A stretch of 36,553 bases of DNA from Streptomyces sp. CT34 (GCF_000805335.1 NZ_KN708638.1:5986737-6023289), one strand, 5' to 3'; numbered from the stretch's first letter, positions 1-8,660 are shown. Notes: generated by a model from the letters alone, not told the origin. Translations and numbers: made by a program.

Positions 1-726
1 CGGGCGGAGCTGATGGCCGGGCTGGGCGTGGACGCGGTGCTGATCCTGCCGTTCACCAAGGAGTTCTCGAAGCTGTCGCCGGCCGACTTCGTGGTCAAGG
101 TGCTGGTCGACAAGCTGCACGCGCAGGTCGTCGTGGAGGGCCCCAACTTCCGCTTCGGGCACCGGGCGCAGGGCACCGTCGACACGCTCGCCGAGCTCGG
201 CCGGACCTACGACTACGCGGTCGAGGTCATCGACCTCTTCGAGCGCGGCACCGCGGGCGGCGGCGAGCCGTTCTCCTCCACCCTCGTCCGCCGGCTGGTC
301 GCGGAGGGCGACGTGGCGGGCGCGGGGGGGGTGCTGGGCCGGCCGCACCGCGTCGAGGGCGTGGTCGTACGGGGCGCGCAGCGCGGACGCGAACTGGGCT
401 TTCCCACGGCCAACGTGGAGACCCTGCCGCACACCGCCATCCCGGCCGACGGGGTGTACGCGGGGCTGCTGCACGTCGAGGGCGAGGCGATGCCGGCGGC
501 CATCTCCGTCGGCACCAATCCGCAGTTCGACGGCAAGGTGCGCACGGTGGAGGCGTACGCCATCGACCGGGTGGGCCTGGATCTGTACGGGCTGCACGTC
601 GCGGTGGAGTTCCTGGCGTACATCCGCGGGCAGGAGAAGTTCGCCACGCTGGACGCCCTGTTGGAGCGGATGGCGATCGACGTGAAGCAGGCCCGTGGGC
701 TGATCGCCGACGCCGACGCGGGCTGA
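1..726 (+). CDS. ribF: Bifunctional riboflavin kinase / FAD synthetase, 3' part (5' end outside window)
   Basis: Converts riboflavin to FMN and FMN to FAD in the cytosol. The reading frame is open from base 1, so the gene starts upstream; about 241 C-terminal residues of a roughly 310-residue family are present. The first part is the end of the FMN adenylyltransferase domain, with the conserved stretch VVEGPNFRFGHRAQG. The riboflavin kinase domain follows, beginning near GRPHRVEGVVVRG and containing the signature GFPTAN and later ISVGTNPQFDG. The first ATG in the window (base 13) is not taken as the start because conserved enzyme sequence continues through it. The gene ends about 40 bases before a long hairpin shared with the convergent ATPase gene. 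It is a housekeeping gene that marks the left border of the ESX locus. Confidence 0.95.
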   Translation, partial: RAELMAGLGVDAVLILPFTKEFSKLSPADFVVKVLVDKLHAQVVVEGPNFRFGHRAQGTVDTLAELGRTYDYAVEVIDLFERGTAGGGEPFSSTLVRRLVAEGDVAGAGGVLGRPHRVEGVVVRGAQRGRELGFPTANVETLPHTAIPADGVYAGLLHVEGEAMPAAISVGTNPQFDGKVRTVEAYAIDRVGLDLYGLHVAVEFLAYIRGQEKFATLDALLERMAIDVKQARGLIADADAG

Positions 727-768
727 CCCGGCGGCAGCGCACACCAGAACCCGCGCCACGGGACACAA

Positions 769-815
769 CGAAGGGGTGGGGCCCGGCAGTTGATCTGCCG
801 GGCCCCACCCCTTCG
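769..815. terminator. Two-way intrinsic terminator between ribF and the ParA-like gene
   Basis: A perfect 20-bp inverted repeat (769-788 with 796-815) encloses a 7-nt loop. It lies between two convergent genes, so it can end both transcripts. There is no long U run, which is usual for Streptomyces terminators. Confidence 0.85.
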
Positions 816-841
816 CGCTGCCGCGCCGCGCTACGCCCCGC

Positions 842-3532
842 TCACTGCGGCGGGGGCTGCTGCTGCGTCCAGCCGCCCTGTTCCGGCAACGGCGCGTCCG
901 GAGCGGGCTGTTGCTGCTGCCAGCCGGCCGGCGGTTGGGCGGCGGGCTGCTGGGTCCAGCCGCCCTGCTGCGGCGGGTAGCCGGCCGGCGGCTGGCCCTG
1001 CTGCGGCTGCTGCTGGGCCTGCTGGGCGTACTGCTGCTGCGCGTACTGCTGTTGCTGCTGGGCATACGGGTCGCCCATCTGCTGCTGGCCCATGTGCTGT
1101 TGCTGCGCGTACATGCCCTGCGCCTGCTGCTGGCGGGCGAAGTCCTCGGCCACCAGGGCGGAGAGGTTGAAGTACGCCTCGCGGGTCTTGGGCCGCATCA
1201 TGTCGAGGTCGACCTCGGCGCCGGCGGCGAGGTGCTCGTCGAAGGGGACCACCACCACACCGCGGCAGCGGGTCTCGAAGTGCGACACGATGTCGTCGAT
1301 CTTGATCATCTTGCCGGTCTCGCGGACACCCGAGATGACCGTGATGCCGCGCTGCACCAGGTCGGCGTAGCCGTGCGCGGACAGCCAGTCCAGGGTGGTG
1401 CTGGCGCTGCTGGCGCCGTCCACGGACGGGGTGGAGATGATGATCAACTGGTCGGCGAGGTCGAGGACTCCGCGCATCGCGCTGTACAGGAGGCCGGTGC
1501 CCGAGTCGGTGAGGATGATCGGGTACTGCTTGCCGAGGATGTCGATCGCCCGCCGGTAGTCCTCGTCGTTGAAGGTCGTCGAGACGGCCGGGTCGACGTC
1601 GTTGGCGAGGATCTCCAGGCCCGAGGGGGACTGCGAGGTGAACCGGCGGATGTCCATGTAGCTGTGCAGGTGCGGGATCGCCTGCACCAGGTCACGGATG
1701 GTCGCGCCGGTCTCGCGGCGCACCCGGCGGCCGAGCGTGCCGGCGTCCGGGTTGGCGTCGATCGCGAGGATCTTGTCCTGCCGCTCGGACGCGAGGGTGG
1801 AGCCCAGCGCGGTGGTGGTCGTCGTCTTGCCGACGCCGCCCTTGAGGCTGATGACCGCGATCCGGTAGCAGGACAGCACCGGCGTGCGGATCAGCTCCAG
1901 CTTCCGCTGCCGCTCCTCCTGCTCCTTCTTCGCGCCCAGCTTGAACTTGGACGGCTGGGCGTTGGCGCCCGGCTTGCGCTTCTTGGGCTGGTTGCGCAGC
2001 AGCCGGTCCGAGGTCAGCTCGACGGCCGCGCTGTAGCCGAGCGGCGCACCGGGGGTGGCCCGCTGGGGCTGCTGCTGGCCCGGCTGGGAGTACTGGGCGT
2101 AGTTCGCCGCGGCGTTGGGGTCGGCGGCCTGCTGGCCGGGCAGCGGCTGGTGCTGTGCCGGCTGTGCCTGCTGGCCCTGCTGCGGTGCCTGGGCCTGCTG
2201 CTGCGGCTGCTGGGCCTGCTGCGGATAACCGGGCTGCTGGCCCTGCTGCGGGTAGCCCTGGGGGCCGGGCTGCGGGTAGCCGTAAGCGGGCTGCTGCGCG
2301 GGCGCGTTGGGCTGCTGGCCCTGCGGCTGCGGCTGGCCCTGTGGCTGGCCCTGCTGCGGGTAGCCCTGGGGGCCGGGCTGCGGGTAGCCGTAAGCGGGCT
2401 GCTGCGCGGGCGCGTTGGGCTGCTGGCCCTGCGGCTGCGGCTGGCCCTGTGGCTGGGCCCCCTGGGGGTAGCCGTACGCGGGCTGCGGGTAGCCGTAGGC
2501 CGGCTGCTGCTGCGCGGGTGCGCCCTGCTGCTGTTGCGGGTAGCCGCCCTGCTGCGGCGGCTGCTGGGCCTGTTGCGGGTAGCCCTGCTGCGGCGCCTGC
2601 GGGTGCTGCGCCTGCTGCGGCTGGGCCGGCTGCTGCTGCGGGTACTGGCCCTGCGGCGGTTGCTGCCCGGCCTGGGCCTGTGCCTGGGCCATCCGCGGGT
2701 CGGCGGGCTGGAACTCCGGCGGCAGCGGCGGCAACCCGCCCTGCGCCGGGGCGCCCTGGGCGGGCACGCCCTGCTGCTGCCCGTCCGCACCGGCCCAGGG
2801 GGCGCCCTGCGGCGGCATGCCCTGCTGCGGCGCACCCTGCGGCGCCCCTTGCTGCGGGGCAACGCCCTGCTGGGGCACACCCTGCGCGGGGGCGCCCTGC
2901 TGGGGCTGGGGCACGCCCTGCGCGGGCGGTGCGGCGGCAGGTGCGGGCTGCTGCGGCTGGGCGGCGGCCTCGGGTCCGGGCGCCGCCACCGGCGCCTCGG
3001 CGGCCGTCGGGGCGTCCTGCGCGGGCGAGTTGGGCGCGGCGGCGTCCGGCTGCGGCGCCGCCGGAGCGGCGGCCTGCGGCTCGGGTGCCGCCGCCGGCTC
3101 CGGGTCATCGTCGTCGTCCCAGAGGGAGGCCGAGGGGTCGACGCCCTTGCCCGAGCGGACGTTGCCGCCGGACTGCTCGCCGTCGGCGGCCGGGCCCGGG
3201 GAGGCGTCGCCGGACGCCGCCGGAGCCGACTGCGCGTCAGGTGCGGCGGCCGGTGCGGTGCCGCCCGCGCCGTCCGCACCGGGCGGGGTCAGCGTCGGGA
3301 ATCCGGGCGGCGCGGTCGGGGCGGGCGCGCCCTGCTGCGGAACTCCGGGGGCGGGGGCGCTCTGTGCGGGAGCCGCGGGGGTGGCCGCGGTGCCCGCGCC
3401 GCCACTGGTGTCGTTGCTGCCGTACCAGGCCGGAGCCGCGAAATCGATCTTGAACTCACCGGTCAGGTCGAACTCCGACTGGTCGTCCTCAGGATCGTTC
3501 CCGTCCGGACGGAAAGCCTCCTGGTCTTTCAC
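842..3532 (-). CDS. MinD/ParA-like ATPase with long Pro/Gln-rich disordered tails (EspI-like)
   Basis: About 896 residues. A deviant Walker A motif, KGGVGKTTTTT, opens a C-terminal MinD/ParA-type ATPase domain, followed by AIDANPDAGTLGRR and ILTDSGTG. The first 450-500 residues are Pro, Gln, Ala and Gly with many YPQQ/GYPQP repeats, and the last 90 residues are again Gln-rich. The layout (low-complexity N-terminus plus MinD-like ATPase beside ESX genes) matches mycobacterial EspI, a non-core ESX-1 protein; by analogy it may tune secretion by ATP state or localise the machine. The GTG at 3532 is chosen because AGGAGG lies 4 nt upstream; an ATG 9 codons further up has no such site. A gap of about 340 bases separates it from the gene upstream, so it probably has its own promoter. 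It contains an exact 108-bp tandem duplication. The orthology is inferred; the ATPase call is firm. Confidence 0.85.
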   Translation of the reverse strand: MKDQEAFRPDGNDPEDDQSEFDLTGEFKIDFAAPAWYGSNDTSGGAGTAATPAAPAQSAPAPGVPQQGAPAPTAPPGFPTLTPPGADGAGGTAPAAAPDAQSAPAASGDASPGPAADGEQSGGNVRSGKGVDPSASLWDDDDDPEPAAAPEPQAAAPAAPQPDAAAPNSPAQDAPTAAEAPVAAPGPEAAAQPQQPAPAAAPPAQGVPQPQQGAPAQGVPQQGVAPQQGAPQGAPQQGMPPQGAPWAGADGQQQGVPAQGAPAQGGLPPLPPEFQPADPRMAQAQAQAGQQPPQGQYPQQQPAQPQQAQHPQAPQQGYPQQAQQPPQQGGYPQQQQGAPAQQQPAYGYPQPAYGYPQGAQPQGQPQPQGQQPNAPAQQPAYGYPQPGPQGYPQQGQPQGQPQPQGQQPNAPAQQPAYGYPQPGPQGYPQQGQQPGYPQQAQQPQQQAQAPQQGQQAQPAQHQPLPGQQAADPNAAANYAQYSQPGQQQPQRATPGAPLGYSAAVELTSDRLLRNQPKKRKPGANAQPSKFKLGAKKEQEERQRKLELIRTPVLSCYRIAVISLKGGVGKTTTTTALGSTLASERQDKILAIDANPDAGTLGRRVRRETGATIRDLVQAIPHLHSYMDIRRFTSQSPSGLEILANDVDPAVSTTFNDEDYRRAIDILGKQYPIILTDSGTGLLYSAMRGVLDLADQLIIISTPSVDGASSASTTLDWLSAHGYADLVQRGITVISGVRETGKMIKIDDIVSHFETRCRGVVVVPFDEHLAAGAEVDLDMMRPKTREAYFNLSALVAEDFARQQQAQGMYAQQQHMGQQQMGDPYAQQQQQYAQQQYAQQAQQQPQQGQPPAGYPPQQGGWTQQPAAQPPAGWQQQQPAPDAPLPEQGGWTQQQPPPQ
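2241..2456. repeat. Perfect 108-bp tandem duplication inside the ParA-like gene
   Basis: Bases 2241-2348 and 2349-2456 are identical when compared by eye. The unit is 36 codons, so it keeps the frame and encodes two copies of a Pro/Gln/Gly/Tyr-rich block. No synonymous drift between copies points to a recent duplication or ongoing slippage. Confidence 0.9.
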
Positions 3533-3874
3533 TGTGCCTCCTGGTCTACTGCAACGCACCTGAACGGCAGGACCGGATACAGGCGGATCGAACGGATGTC
3601 ACGGAAGTCGGAACACGCCACCCGGGGTTGCGCCACCACTGCTTGTCTCCATCCCCGTATCGACTGCCGTCGTGCACTGCCGACGTGATGTGCTCCTGCG
3701 GCTCTCCATACAGCCTAATCAAGAGTCGGCCCATAACGGCAGTCGATGTCATGTCGTCTTCAAGCCCGGTGGGCACACCTGCGGGCGCACCCTCGGGTGC
3801 GCCCGCAGATCGTGCCCGGGGGCCGGTCACGCGCCGCACGCGGCGCCGCGCGGTCAACCGGCCCGCCATGGTGG
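3533..3874. other. Non-coding gap upstream of the ParA-like gene
   Basis: No convincing gene: small frames here look like chance. It holds a terminator hairpin near 3780-3807 for the operon on its right and must carry the promoter of the ParA-like gene. A TTGATT/TAGGCT-like stretch is visible on the minus strand near 3710-3725, but spacing is poor and no promoter is claimed. Confidence 0.5.
3780..3807 (-). terminator. Hairpin terminator after the eccE operon
   Basis: A 12-bp perfect inverted repeat (3780-3791 with 3796-3807) with a 4-nt loop lies about 70 bases downstream of the stop codon of the minus-strand gene ending at 3875. It probably ends the two-gene eccE transcript. Confidence 0.7.
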
Positions 3875-4720
3875 TCAGTCCATACGGCGCGGCCCGCCGA
3901 GCAGGTTGGTCTCCGCCTCCGTGGGCTGGGTCATGACGAACTGGTGGTCGCCGTCGCGGCGGCACCACAGCATGGCGTTGTCGCTCAGCGTCGGCAGCAC
4001 CGCGCCGACCTGCTCGGGCAGCCGCATGATGCGCGTCACCACCTCCGCCTCCTCGGGCGAGAGCCGCTGCAGGCCGACCAGGTCGACCCGGCCGAGCATC
4101 TGCGGCGACCGCGGCCCGAGGAAGGGCAATACGGTCAGCACGGTCTGCCAGGGGCTCGGCGCGAGCTGGTTGCGCGGCGGCCGGGCGCCCATGTCCCGGA
4201 TGACCAGAACGGGGCTGGAAACCGACGGTCCCTGCGGCCCGATCTGGCGTACCTCATGGACCGACACACACTGCTGGCCGCCACCGGCGGCCTGCGCCAT
4301 CTGCCCCCAGGCCGGCGGCCGGGCGGTCTCCACCGCGACCCGGGCACCGGTCGCGACCGTGCGCAGCGCCAGCACCTGCGCCATCCACATGCTGCCGACC
4401 AGCGCGATCTCCATCGGCGCGGGCCGCAGCATGCTCAGCACGGCGGGCTGGTTCTGCGGGTCTATGCCGATGACGACGCCGTCGTCGCCGACCGGCAGGG
4501 TCAGCGAGGCCAGCGACTCGGCCGTCAGCACATGCGGGTTGCGGCGCGGGCCGCGCAGCCCGAAACCGGGCCGCGGCTTGGGGCCGGTCGCCTCCGACTG
4601 CTGCTCCTCCGGGCGCATCTGGTGCGAGAGCCGGCGCCCGCCGGAGACGCCCCCCGTCGGCGGGTTGCGCCAGCCGTCGCTGCTGACGTTGACACGGGGC
4701 TGATACGTGGGAGTGCCCAT
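3875..4720 (-). CDS. Conserved ESX-associated protein coupled to eccE, function unknown
   Basis: 281 residues, soluble, with no signal peptide or membrane segment. The ATG overlaps the eccE stop in TGATG (shared base 4720), so it is translationally coupled to eccE and probably made in step with it. A central region runs VVIGIDPQNQPAVLSMLRP, then IALVGSMWMAQVLALR, then VAVETARPPAW. That alternation of hydrophobic strands with a Gly turn is reminiscent of a P-loop domain of the FtsK/EccC type, but there is no GK[ST] and hence no Walker A. My reading is a non-catalytic accessory subunit of the machine; this is inference. The gene is not one of the named mycobacterial Ecc components. Confidence 0.75.
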   Translation of the reverse strand: MGTPTYQPRVNVSSDGWRNPPTGGVSGGRRLSHQMRPEEQQSEATGPKPRPGFGLRGPRRNPHVLTAESLASLTLPVGDDGVVIGIDPQNQPAVLSMLRPAPMEIALVGSMWMAQVLALRTVATGARVAVETARPPAWGQMAQAAGGGQQCVSVHEVRQIGPQGPSVSSPVLVIRDMGARPPRNQLAPSPWQTVLTVLPFLGPRSPQMLGRVDLVGLQRLSPEEAEVVTRIMRLPEQVGAVLPTLSDNAMLWCRRDGDHQFVMTQPTEAETNLLGGPRRMD

Positions 4721-6093
4721 CAGCGGGTACCTCCGAGGGGAAGCGTGGCCAGCAGGCCGGGCAGCTGCTCGCGGTCGAGCCGTACGAGTCCGACCTTCGC
4801 GGAACCGGAACGGCGCTCCAACTCGTTCTGCGCGGCGGAGAGTTCGTTGTCGCTGCGGGTGGACAGACGGATGTAGCCGGTGATCGCCGGCATCCGGCCG
4901 CCGCCGTGCGTGGCGGTCAGCGAGAAGGTGCTGGCCATCGCCCGGGTGCTGGTCAGCAGCTGGGTGACGGCCGCCAACGGGGCGCCGCCCCGGCCCAGTT
5001 GGGGCCACCGACCGATCCAGTAGGTGGAGTGCCAGCGGTCGTCGCAGCGCATCGCGCGGGTGGTCTCCTGGGTGCGCCGGGCCGCCCGCCCGTCCCGCCC
5101 CATCGCGCCGTTGGCGGCCCGCGGGCTCACGCACACCGCGGTGCCGATCGCGGCCACCACCTCGCGCTCGTCGAGCACCCTGGCGCGCACGCCGTGCGCG
5201 GTGAGCCGGCTGACCAACTGGTCGGCGGCGCGCAGCAGCGACCGCTGGGCGCCCTCCATCCCGCCGCCGCGCGCCTCGATCGCCTCCGCGCACAGCTCCG
5301 GGTCCAGCTTCAGCGCGATCCAGGTCAGCTGCACCGCGGGCGTCTGGGACTGCGCCTGGAGCGGCGCGTAGGAGCGGGCCGCGACGGCCTGTTCGGGCAG
5401 GTGCGGCGCCGGCGCGGGCTGGGTGTACTGGACGAACTGCGTCGACTCCAGGTGGATGTCCTCGATGTCGAGCGCGGTGTGCAGCAGCTCCAGCGGCAGC
5501 ATGTGGCTGCCGCGGTGCGGCCGGAGCGGTTCGTCGCGGGAGTCCACCTGGACGATGGCGGTGAGGAAGGTGCCGTCACCGACGAACCCGATGGCCCGCT
5601 GGTCGGACTCGGCCGTGTACTCGTACGTGCGCAGCGCGGGATCGCACTCCACGACCGGGGCGATGGCCGGGTCGACGCCCTGGGTGGCCGCGAGCGCGGC
5701 GCCGCTGTTCTTGCCGCGGCGCTTCATCGCGCGCACGGTGGTGATCCACTCCGGCAGCGGGATCTTCCGCCGCCGGCCGATCGCGAAGACGACCAGAAGG
5801 GCCGCCACCACGACGGCCGCGGTCAGCGCGGCCGGGTGGATCGACCAGCCCACCAGCACCAGCGCCGCGGCGAGTTCGATGATGGCCAGCTGCTGGACGC
5901 GGATGCCGCCGATGGTGCCGGCCTGCTGACGGAGCCGCGGCGACACCGGACCGACCGCGCCTCGGCCGCCATTTCCTCTGTTGCCCGGAGCTGTGCCGTT
6001 TTGGCCCGCATTTCCCGCGTATTGCGGTGCAGCGGAAGGCTGTTGCTGCTGTTGCCGCCCATTGCGGCGTCGAGCCCTGGTGGCGCTGGACAT
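4720..6093 (-). CDS. eccE: Type VII secretion membrane protein EccE
   Basis: 457 residues. EccE sits at the periphery of the ESX inner-membrane complex. The protein begins with a basic, Gln/Gly-rich cytosolic segment of about 65 residues, then two adjacent hydrophobic helices (about residues 67-105, containing LAIIELAAALVLVGW and AAVVVAALLVVFAIG), then a soluble domain of about 350 residues. Two N-terminal membrane helices plus a soluble domain is the EccE layout. The ATG at 6093 is preferred: GAGGAG lies upstream, while in-frame extension to 6219 would run into the eccB promoter region. It is divergent from eccB (198-bp spacer) and its stop overlaps the next gene's start by one base. Family assignment rests on architecture and context. 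Confidence 0.82.
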   Translation of the reverse strand: MSSATRARRRNGRQQQQQPSAAPQYAGNAGQNGTAPGNRGNGGRGAVGPVSPRLRQQAGTIGGIRVQQLAIIELAAALVLVGWSIHPAALTAAVVVAALLVVFAIGRRRKIPLPEWITTVRAMKRRGKNSGAALAATQGVDPAIAPVVECDPALRTYEYTAESDQRAIGFVGDGTFLTAIVQVDSRDEPLRPHRGSHMLPLELLHTALDIEDIHLESTQFVQYTQPAPAPHLPEQAVAARSYAPLQAQSQTPAVQLTWIALKLDPELCAEAIEARGGGMEGAQRSLLRAADQLVSRLTAHGVRARVLDEREVVAAIGTAVCVSPRAANGAMGRDGRAARRTQETTRAMRCDDRWHSTYWIGRWPQLGRGGAPLAAVTQLLTSTRAMASTFSLTATHGGGRMPAITGYIRLSTRSDNELSAAQNELERRSGSAKVGLVRLDREQLPGLLATLPLGGTR

Positions 6094-6291
6094 CCCCCGG
6101 CCTGCTCCTCTACTGGTGATGGTGCCTCTGGGCGTATCGGTCGCCGCAGAGACAGATGCGTCGGACTGGTGCGCTGGAAGGTGGCACCCGTACCGTACGG
6201 CTCGATCGATACACGGCATAGTAGAGGGCGCTACGGCGTGAGTGCCGGGGGCGGTCGATGTGGATCCAACAGGCGGGGAGAGAAAGCAACA

Positions 6292-7956
6292 ATGGCATCA
6301 CGTCGGGACGAGCTGAATGCGTATTCGTTCGCGCGAAAGCGCACGAATGCGGCATTTCTGAAGCCGCTGCCGAACGGCTCGATCGAAAGCGCGCCCAAGC
6401 CGCTGAAAGCGGTGGTGCCCAGCGTGGTGATGGGGGCCCTGGTGTGCATGGGGTTCGGGGCCTGGGGCATTTTCCAGCCGGTGGCGCCGCAGGGGTGGGA
6501 CTCGGTGGGGACGAATGTCCTTGTCGGGGATAAATCGACCACCCGTTATGTCGTGCTGGAGAGCAAGGACGCCAACGGCAAAAAGGAGAAACTGCTCCAC
6601 CCCATCCTGAATCTCGCGTCGGCCAGGCTCCTTCTCGACCCGCAGAAGTTTCAGGTCGTCAAGGTCAAGGAACAAGAGCTGGACTCCGGAAAGCTGACGC
6701 ACGGCGCGGCGATCGGCATCCCGTACGCCCCGGACCGGCTGCCCGACCCGTCCCAGGTCGACAAGCCGAAGACCTGGGCGGTGTGCGACCGCCCCGGCAG
6801 CGGCGAGAACAACAAGAGCCAGCAGGCCGTCTTCGTGCTCGACGGCAAGGACAAGCAGAACATCGACGACACCCGCAAGGGCAAGCTCGACCTGCACCAG
6901 GCGCTCTACGTCGAGGACCCCGACGGCGTGAAGTGGCTGATCGACCACAACGGGTTCGCGTTCCAGATGATCGCGGACGGCAAGCAGGCGATGGCGGAGG
7001 CGAAGACCGGCGTCAAGCACGTCGACACCGAGGCCGACCGGGCGCTGCGCCGCACCATCTTCGGCTCCCAGGCCGAACCCCAGAAGGTGACCGCGGAGTT
7101 CATGAACACGCTGGTCAAGAGCCCGTTCGCGATCAGCATGCCCAGCGTCGACGGAGCGGGCACGACGACCACCGACAGCAACGTCCCGGCCGCGGCCAGG
7201 AAGGTCGGCTCGCTCCTCCAGGCCGGCGACGGCCAGAAGTACGTGGTCGTCAAGGACGGCGTCGAGCAGGTCACGAACTTCGTCGCCAACCTCCTGGCGC
7301 AGGGCACCAACGCGGCCCAGGTGAACGGCAGCGGCACCGCCCTCCAGCCGGTGAACGTGGCGATCGGCAGCGTCCACCCGAAGCTCGACGACACCAACCA
7401 CCCGGTCACCTTCCTGGGCAAGGTCCCCCTCGTGGGCATCGACAACCCCTGGCCCACCGAGACCGTCAGCGCGGCCAACGACTTCGCGCACGGCTCCCAG
7501 ACCGGCGGGCTGTCCAGCCCCACCCCGAACGGTGTCTCGTGCAGTGTCTACAAGGGCACCAACACCAAGTACCCGGGCGCCGACAAGCTGGGCTACGCCA
7601 ACGGCGTGCCGGACATGACCACTTGGGTCGGCAAGGACTACCCGGCCAAGATCGCGGCCGGTGCCACCTCGTACGTCACCCCGGGCAGCGGCCTGCTCTA
7701 CCAGCAGGTGGACACCGCCTCCCAGAGTTCCGGCAGCCTCTTCCTGGTCACCGACACCGGCCTGCGCTACTCGGTCCCGCGCAACAACGACTCCGCCAGC
7801 AAGGCCGGCAGCGACAAGCAGGAAACCGACCAGGCGCAGATCCACCTCGGCTACAAGGACGCGCACCCGCCGCTGCTGATGTCGGCCTGGTCCAAGCTCC
7901 TCTCCGCCGGCCCCTCCCTGGACGTGAACAGCGCCAAGCAGCCGCAGGCGTCCTGA
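6292..7956 (+). CDS. eccB: Type VII secretion membrane protein EccB
   Basis: 554 residues. EccB is a core ESX component with one membrane helix and a large extracytoplasmic domain. The N-terminus matches the family strongly: MASRRDELNAYSFARKRTNA, then one hydrophobic helix at about residues 39-61 (VVMGALVCMGFGAWGIF). The rest is extracytoplasmic, with family sequence such as RYVVLESKD, LHPILNLASARLLL and GLLYQQVDT, and the C-terminal VTDTGLRYSVP. Two Cys in the outer domain (in WAVCDRPGS and GVSCSVYKG) could form the disulfide seen in EccB proteins. The ATG at 6292 follows GGGGAG and agrees with the conserved start. A strong hairpin follows, so esxB is probably transcribed separately. Confidence 0.95.
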   Translation: MASRRDELNAYSFARKRTNAAFLKPLPNGSIESAPKPLKAVVPSVVMGALVCMGFGAWGIFQPVAPQGWDSVGTNVLVGDKSTTRYVVLESKDANGKKEKLLHPILNLASARLLLDPQKFQVVKVKEQELDSGKLTHGAAIGIPYAPDRLPDPSQVDKPKTWAVCDRPGSGENNKSQQAVFVLDGKDKQNIDDTRKGKLDLHQALYVEDPDGVKWLIDHNGFAFQMIADGKQAMAEAKTGVKHVDTEADRALRRTIFGSQAEPQKVTAEFMNTLVKSPFAISMPSVDGAGTTTTDSNVPAAARKVGSLLQAGDGQKYVVVKDGVEQVTNFVANLLAQGTNAAQVNGSGTALQPVNVAIGSVHPKLDDTNHPVTFLGKVPLVGIDNPWPTETVSAANDFAHGSQTGGLSSPTPNGVSCSVYKGTNTKYPGADKLGYANGVPDMTTWVGKDYPAKIAAGATSYVTPGSGLLYQQVDTASQSSGSLFLVTDTGLRYSVPRNNDSASKAGSDKQETDQAQIHLGYKDAHPPLLMSAWSKLLSAGPSLDVNSAKQPQAS

Positions 7957-7981
7957 GGCGTACGGACGGCTGGTGCGGAGT

Positions 7982-8024
7982 CCGCGGCCGGGCACCTGGA
8001 TGCGATGCCCGGATCCGGCCGCGG
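7982..8024 (+). terminator. Hairpin terminator after eccB
   Basis: A perfect 10-bp GC-rich inverted repeat (7982-7991 with 8015-8024), with a further GGGC/GCCC pairing inside the loop, begins 25 bases after the eccB stop. Confidence 0.6.
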
Positions 8025-8127
8025 CCCCGCCGCGCGTTCCGCGGTTTCCCGCCATCAATGGGTGACCGAAACCACCACATCTGCCCGTTTCTTGTGAACT
8101 GCGCTCCGAGAACGCGTAGTTGACATT

Positions 8128-8146
8128 GTTGTGATCCCGTCACAAC
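8128..8146. promoter_or_regulatory. Palindromic putative operator upstream of esxBA
   Basis: GTTGTGA and TCACAAC form a perfect 7-bp inverted repeat around a 5-nt spacer. It begins 2 nt after a TTGACA hexamer (8120-8125) and sits about 135 bases before the esxB start. Size and symmetry fit a dimeric transcription factor site. The binding protein is unknown. Confidence 0.4.
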
Positions 8147-8159
8147 CTCCTCCCCCCTG

Positions 8160-8189
8160 TTGGGAACAACCGTGTGGAGTGGGTAATGT
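8160..8189 (+). promoter_or_regulatory. Putative promoter of esxBA
   Basis: TTGGGA (8160-8165) and TAATGT (8184-8189) are spaced by 18 nt, a plausible housekeeping-sigma promoter. It would give a 5' leader of roughly 85 bases before esxB. A GGAAC within the same stretch would also allow an ECF-type reading. Confidence 0.4.
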
Positions 8190-8280
8190 GGCAGGGGGCG
8201 TCAGCAGGAGACGCCCACCGCGCACCCGCCTTGGCCGGCACTGCGCGGATGACGTACGAGTCTCATGGGGGACGTTGGGT

Positions 8281-8610
8281 ATGGCTGGTCAGTTCACAAT
8301 GACCGGGGAGGAGATGCATGCCTTCTCCGGCAAGATCGAATCGGTCAATCAGGCAATTCAGGGTGAGCTCCAGCGCCTGAACACGGTCGTTGACAACATC
8401 ACCTCGGGCTGGAAGGGCCAGGCGGCCTCCTCGTACCACCAGCTCCAGTCGCAGGTGAACGAGGACGGCCAGAAGATCAACCAGCTGCTGGCCGAGATCA
8501 AGCAGGCCATCGACGAGACGAACAAGAACTACGTCGCGTCCGAAGAGGACCAGGCTCAGTCGATGTCGCACGTCACCGCCCAGGCCGGTGGGGGCTCCCC
8601 GTTCGGATGA
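8281..8610 (+). CDS. esxB: WXG100 family ESX substrate
   Basis: 109 residues. Small helical-hairpin protein secreted by the ESX machine, normally as a dimer with its neighbour. The WXG turn is W44-K-G46 in TSGWKGQAASSY, and the C-terminal secretion motif YxxxD/E is Y84 to E88 in NKNYVASEEDQ. Heptad-like helices flank the turn. The ATG at 8281 follows GGGGGA at about 10 nt; longer in-frame starts lack the family's N-terminus. A short hairpin separates it from the second WXG100 gene 126 bases downstream. The symbol follows the usual Streptomyces order (esxB before esxA); which of the two is the true EsxA/EsxB counterpart cannot be settled here. Confidence 0.92.
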   Translation: MAGQFTMTGEEMHAFSGKIESVNQAIQGELQRLNTVVDNITSGWKGQAASSYHQLQSQVNEDGQKINQLLAEIKQAIDETNKNYVASEEDQAQSMSHVTAQAGGGSPFG

Positions 8611-8660
8611 TGGGGCCGCGTCGCCGACCGCGGCGCAACGGCCCAGCCGCCGCAGTCCGT

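Noticed and set aside
911..3688. Very long plus-strand ORF opposite the ParA-like gene
   Set aside because: It is the mirror of a GC-rich gene with repeats, rich in Leu/Arg/Gly without any domain, and the minus-strand frame encodes a clear ATPase.
3875..5293. In-frame extension of the eccE-coupled gene to 472 codons
   Set aside because: The upstream part overlaps the eccE coding frame out of phase and is Arg/Gly-rich noise; the TGATG overlap marks the real start.
8128..8146. Palindrome considered as a BldD site
   Set aside because: The half-sites (GTGA..TCAC) have the opposite polarity to the TNAC..GTNA consensus I know for BldD.
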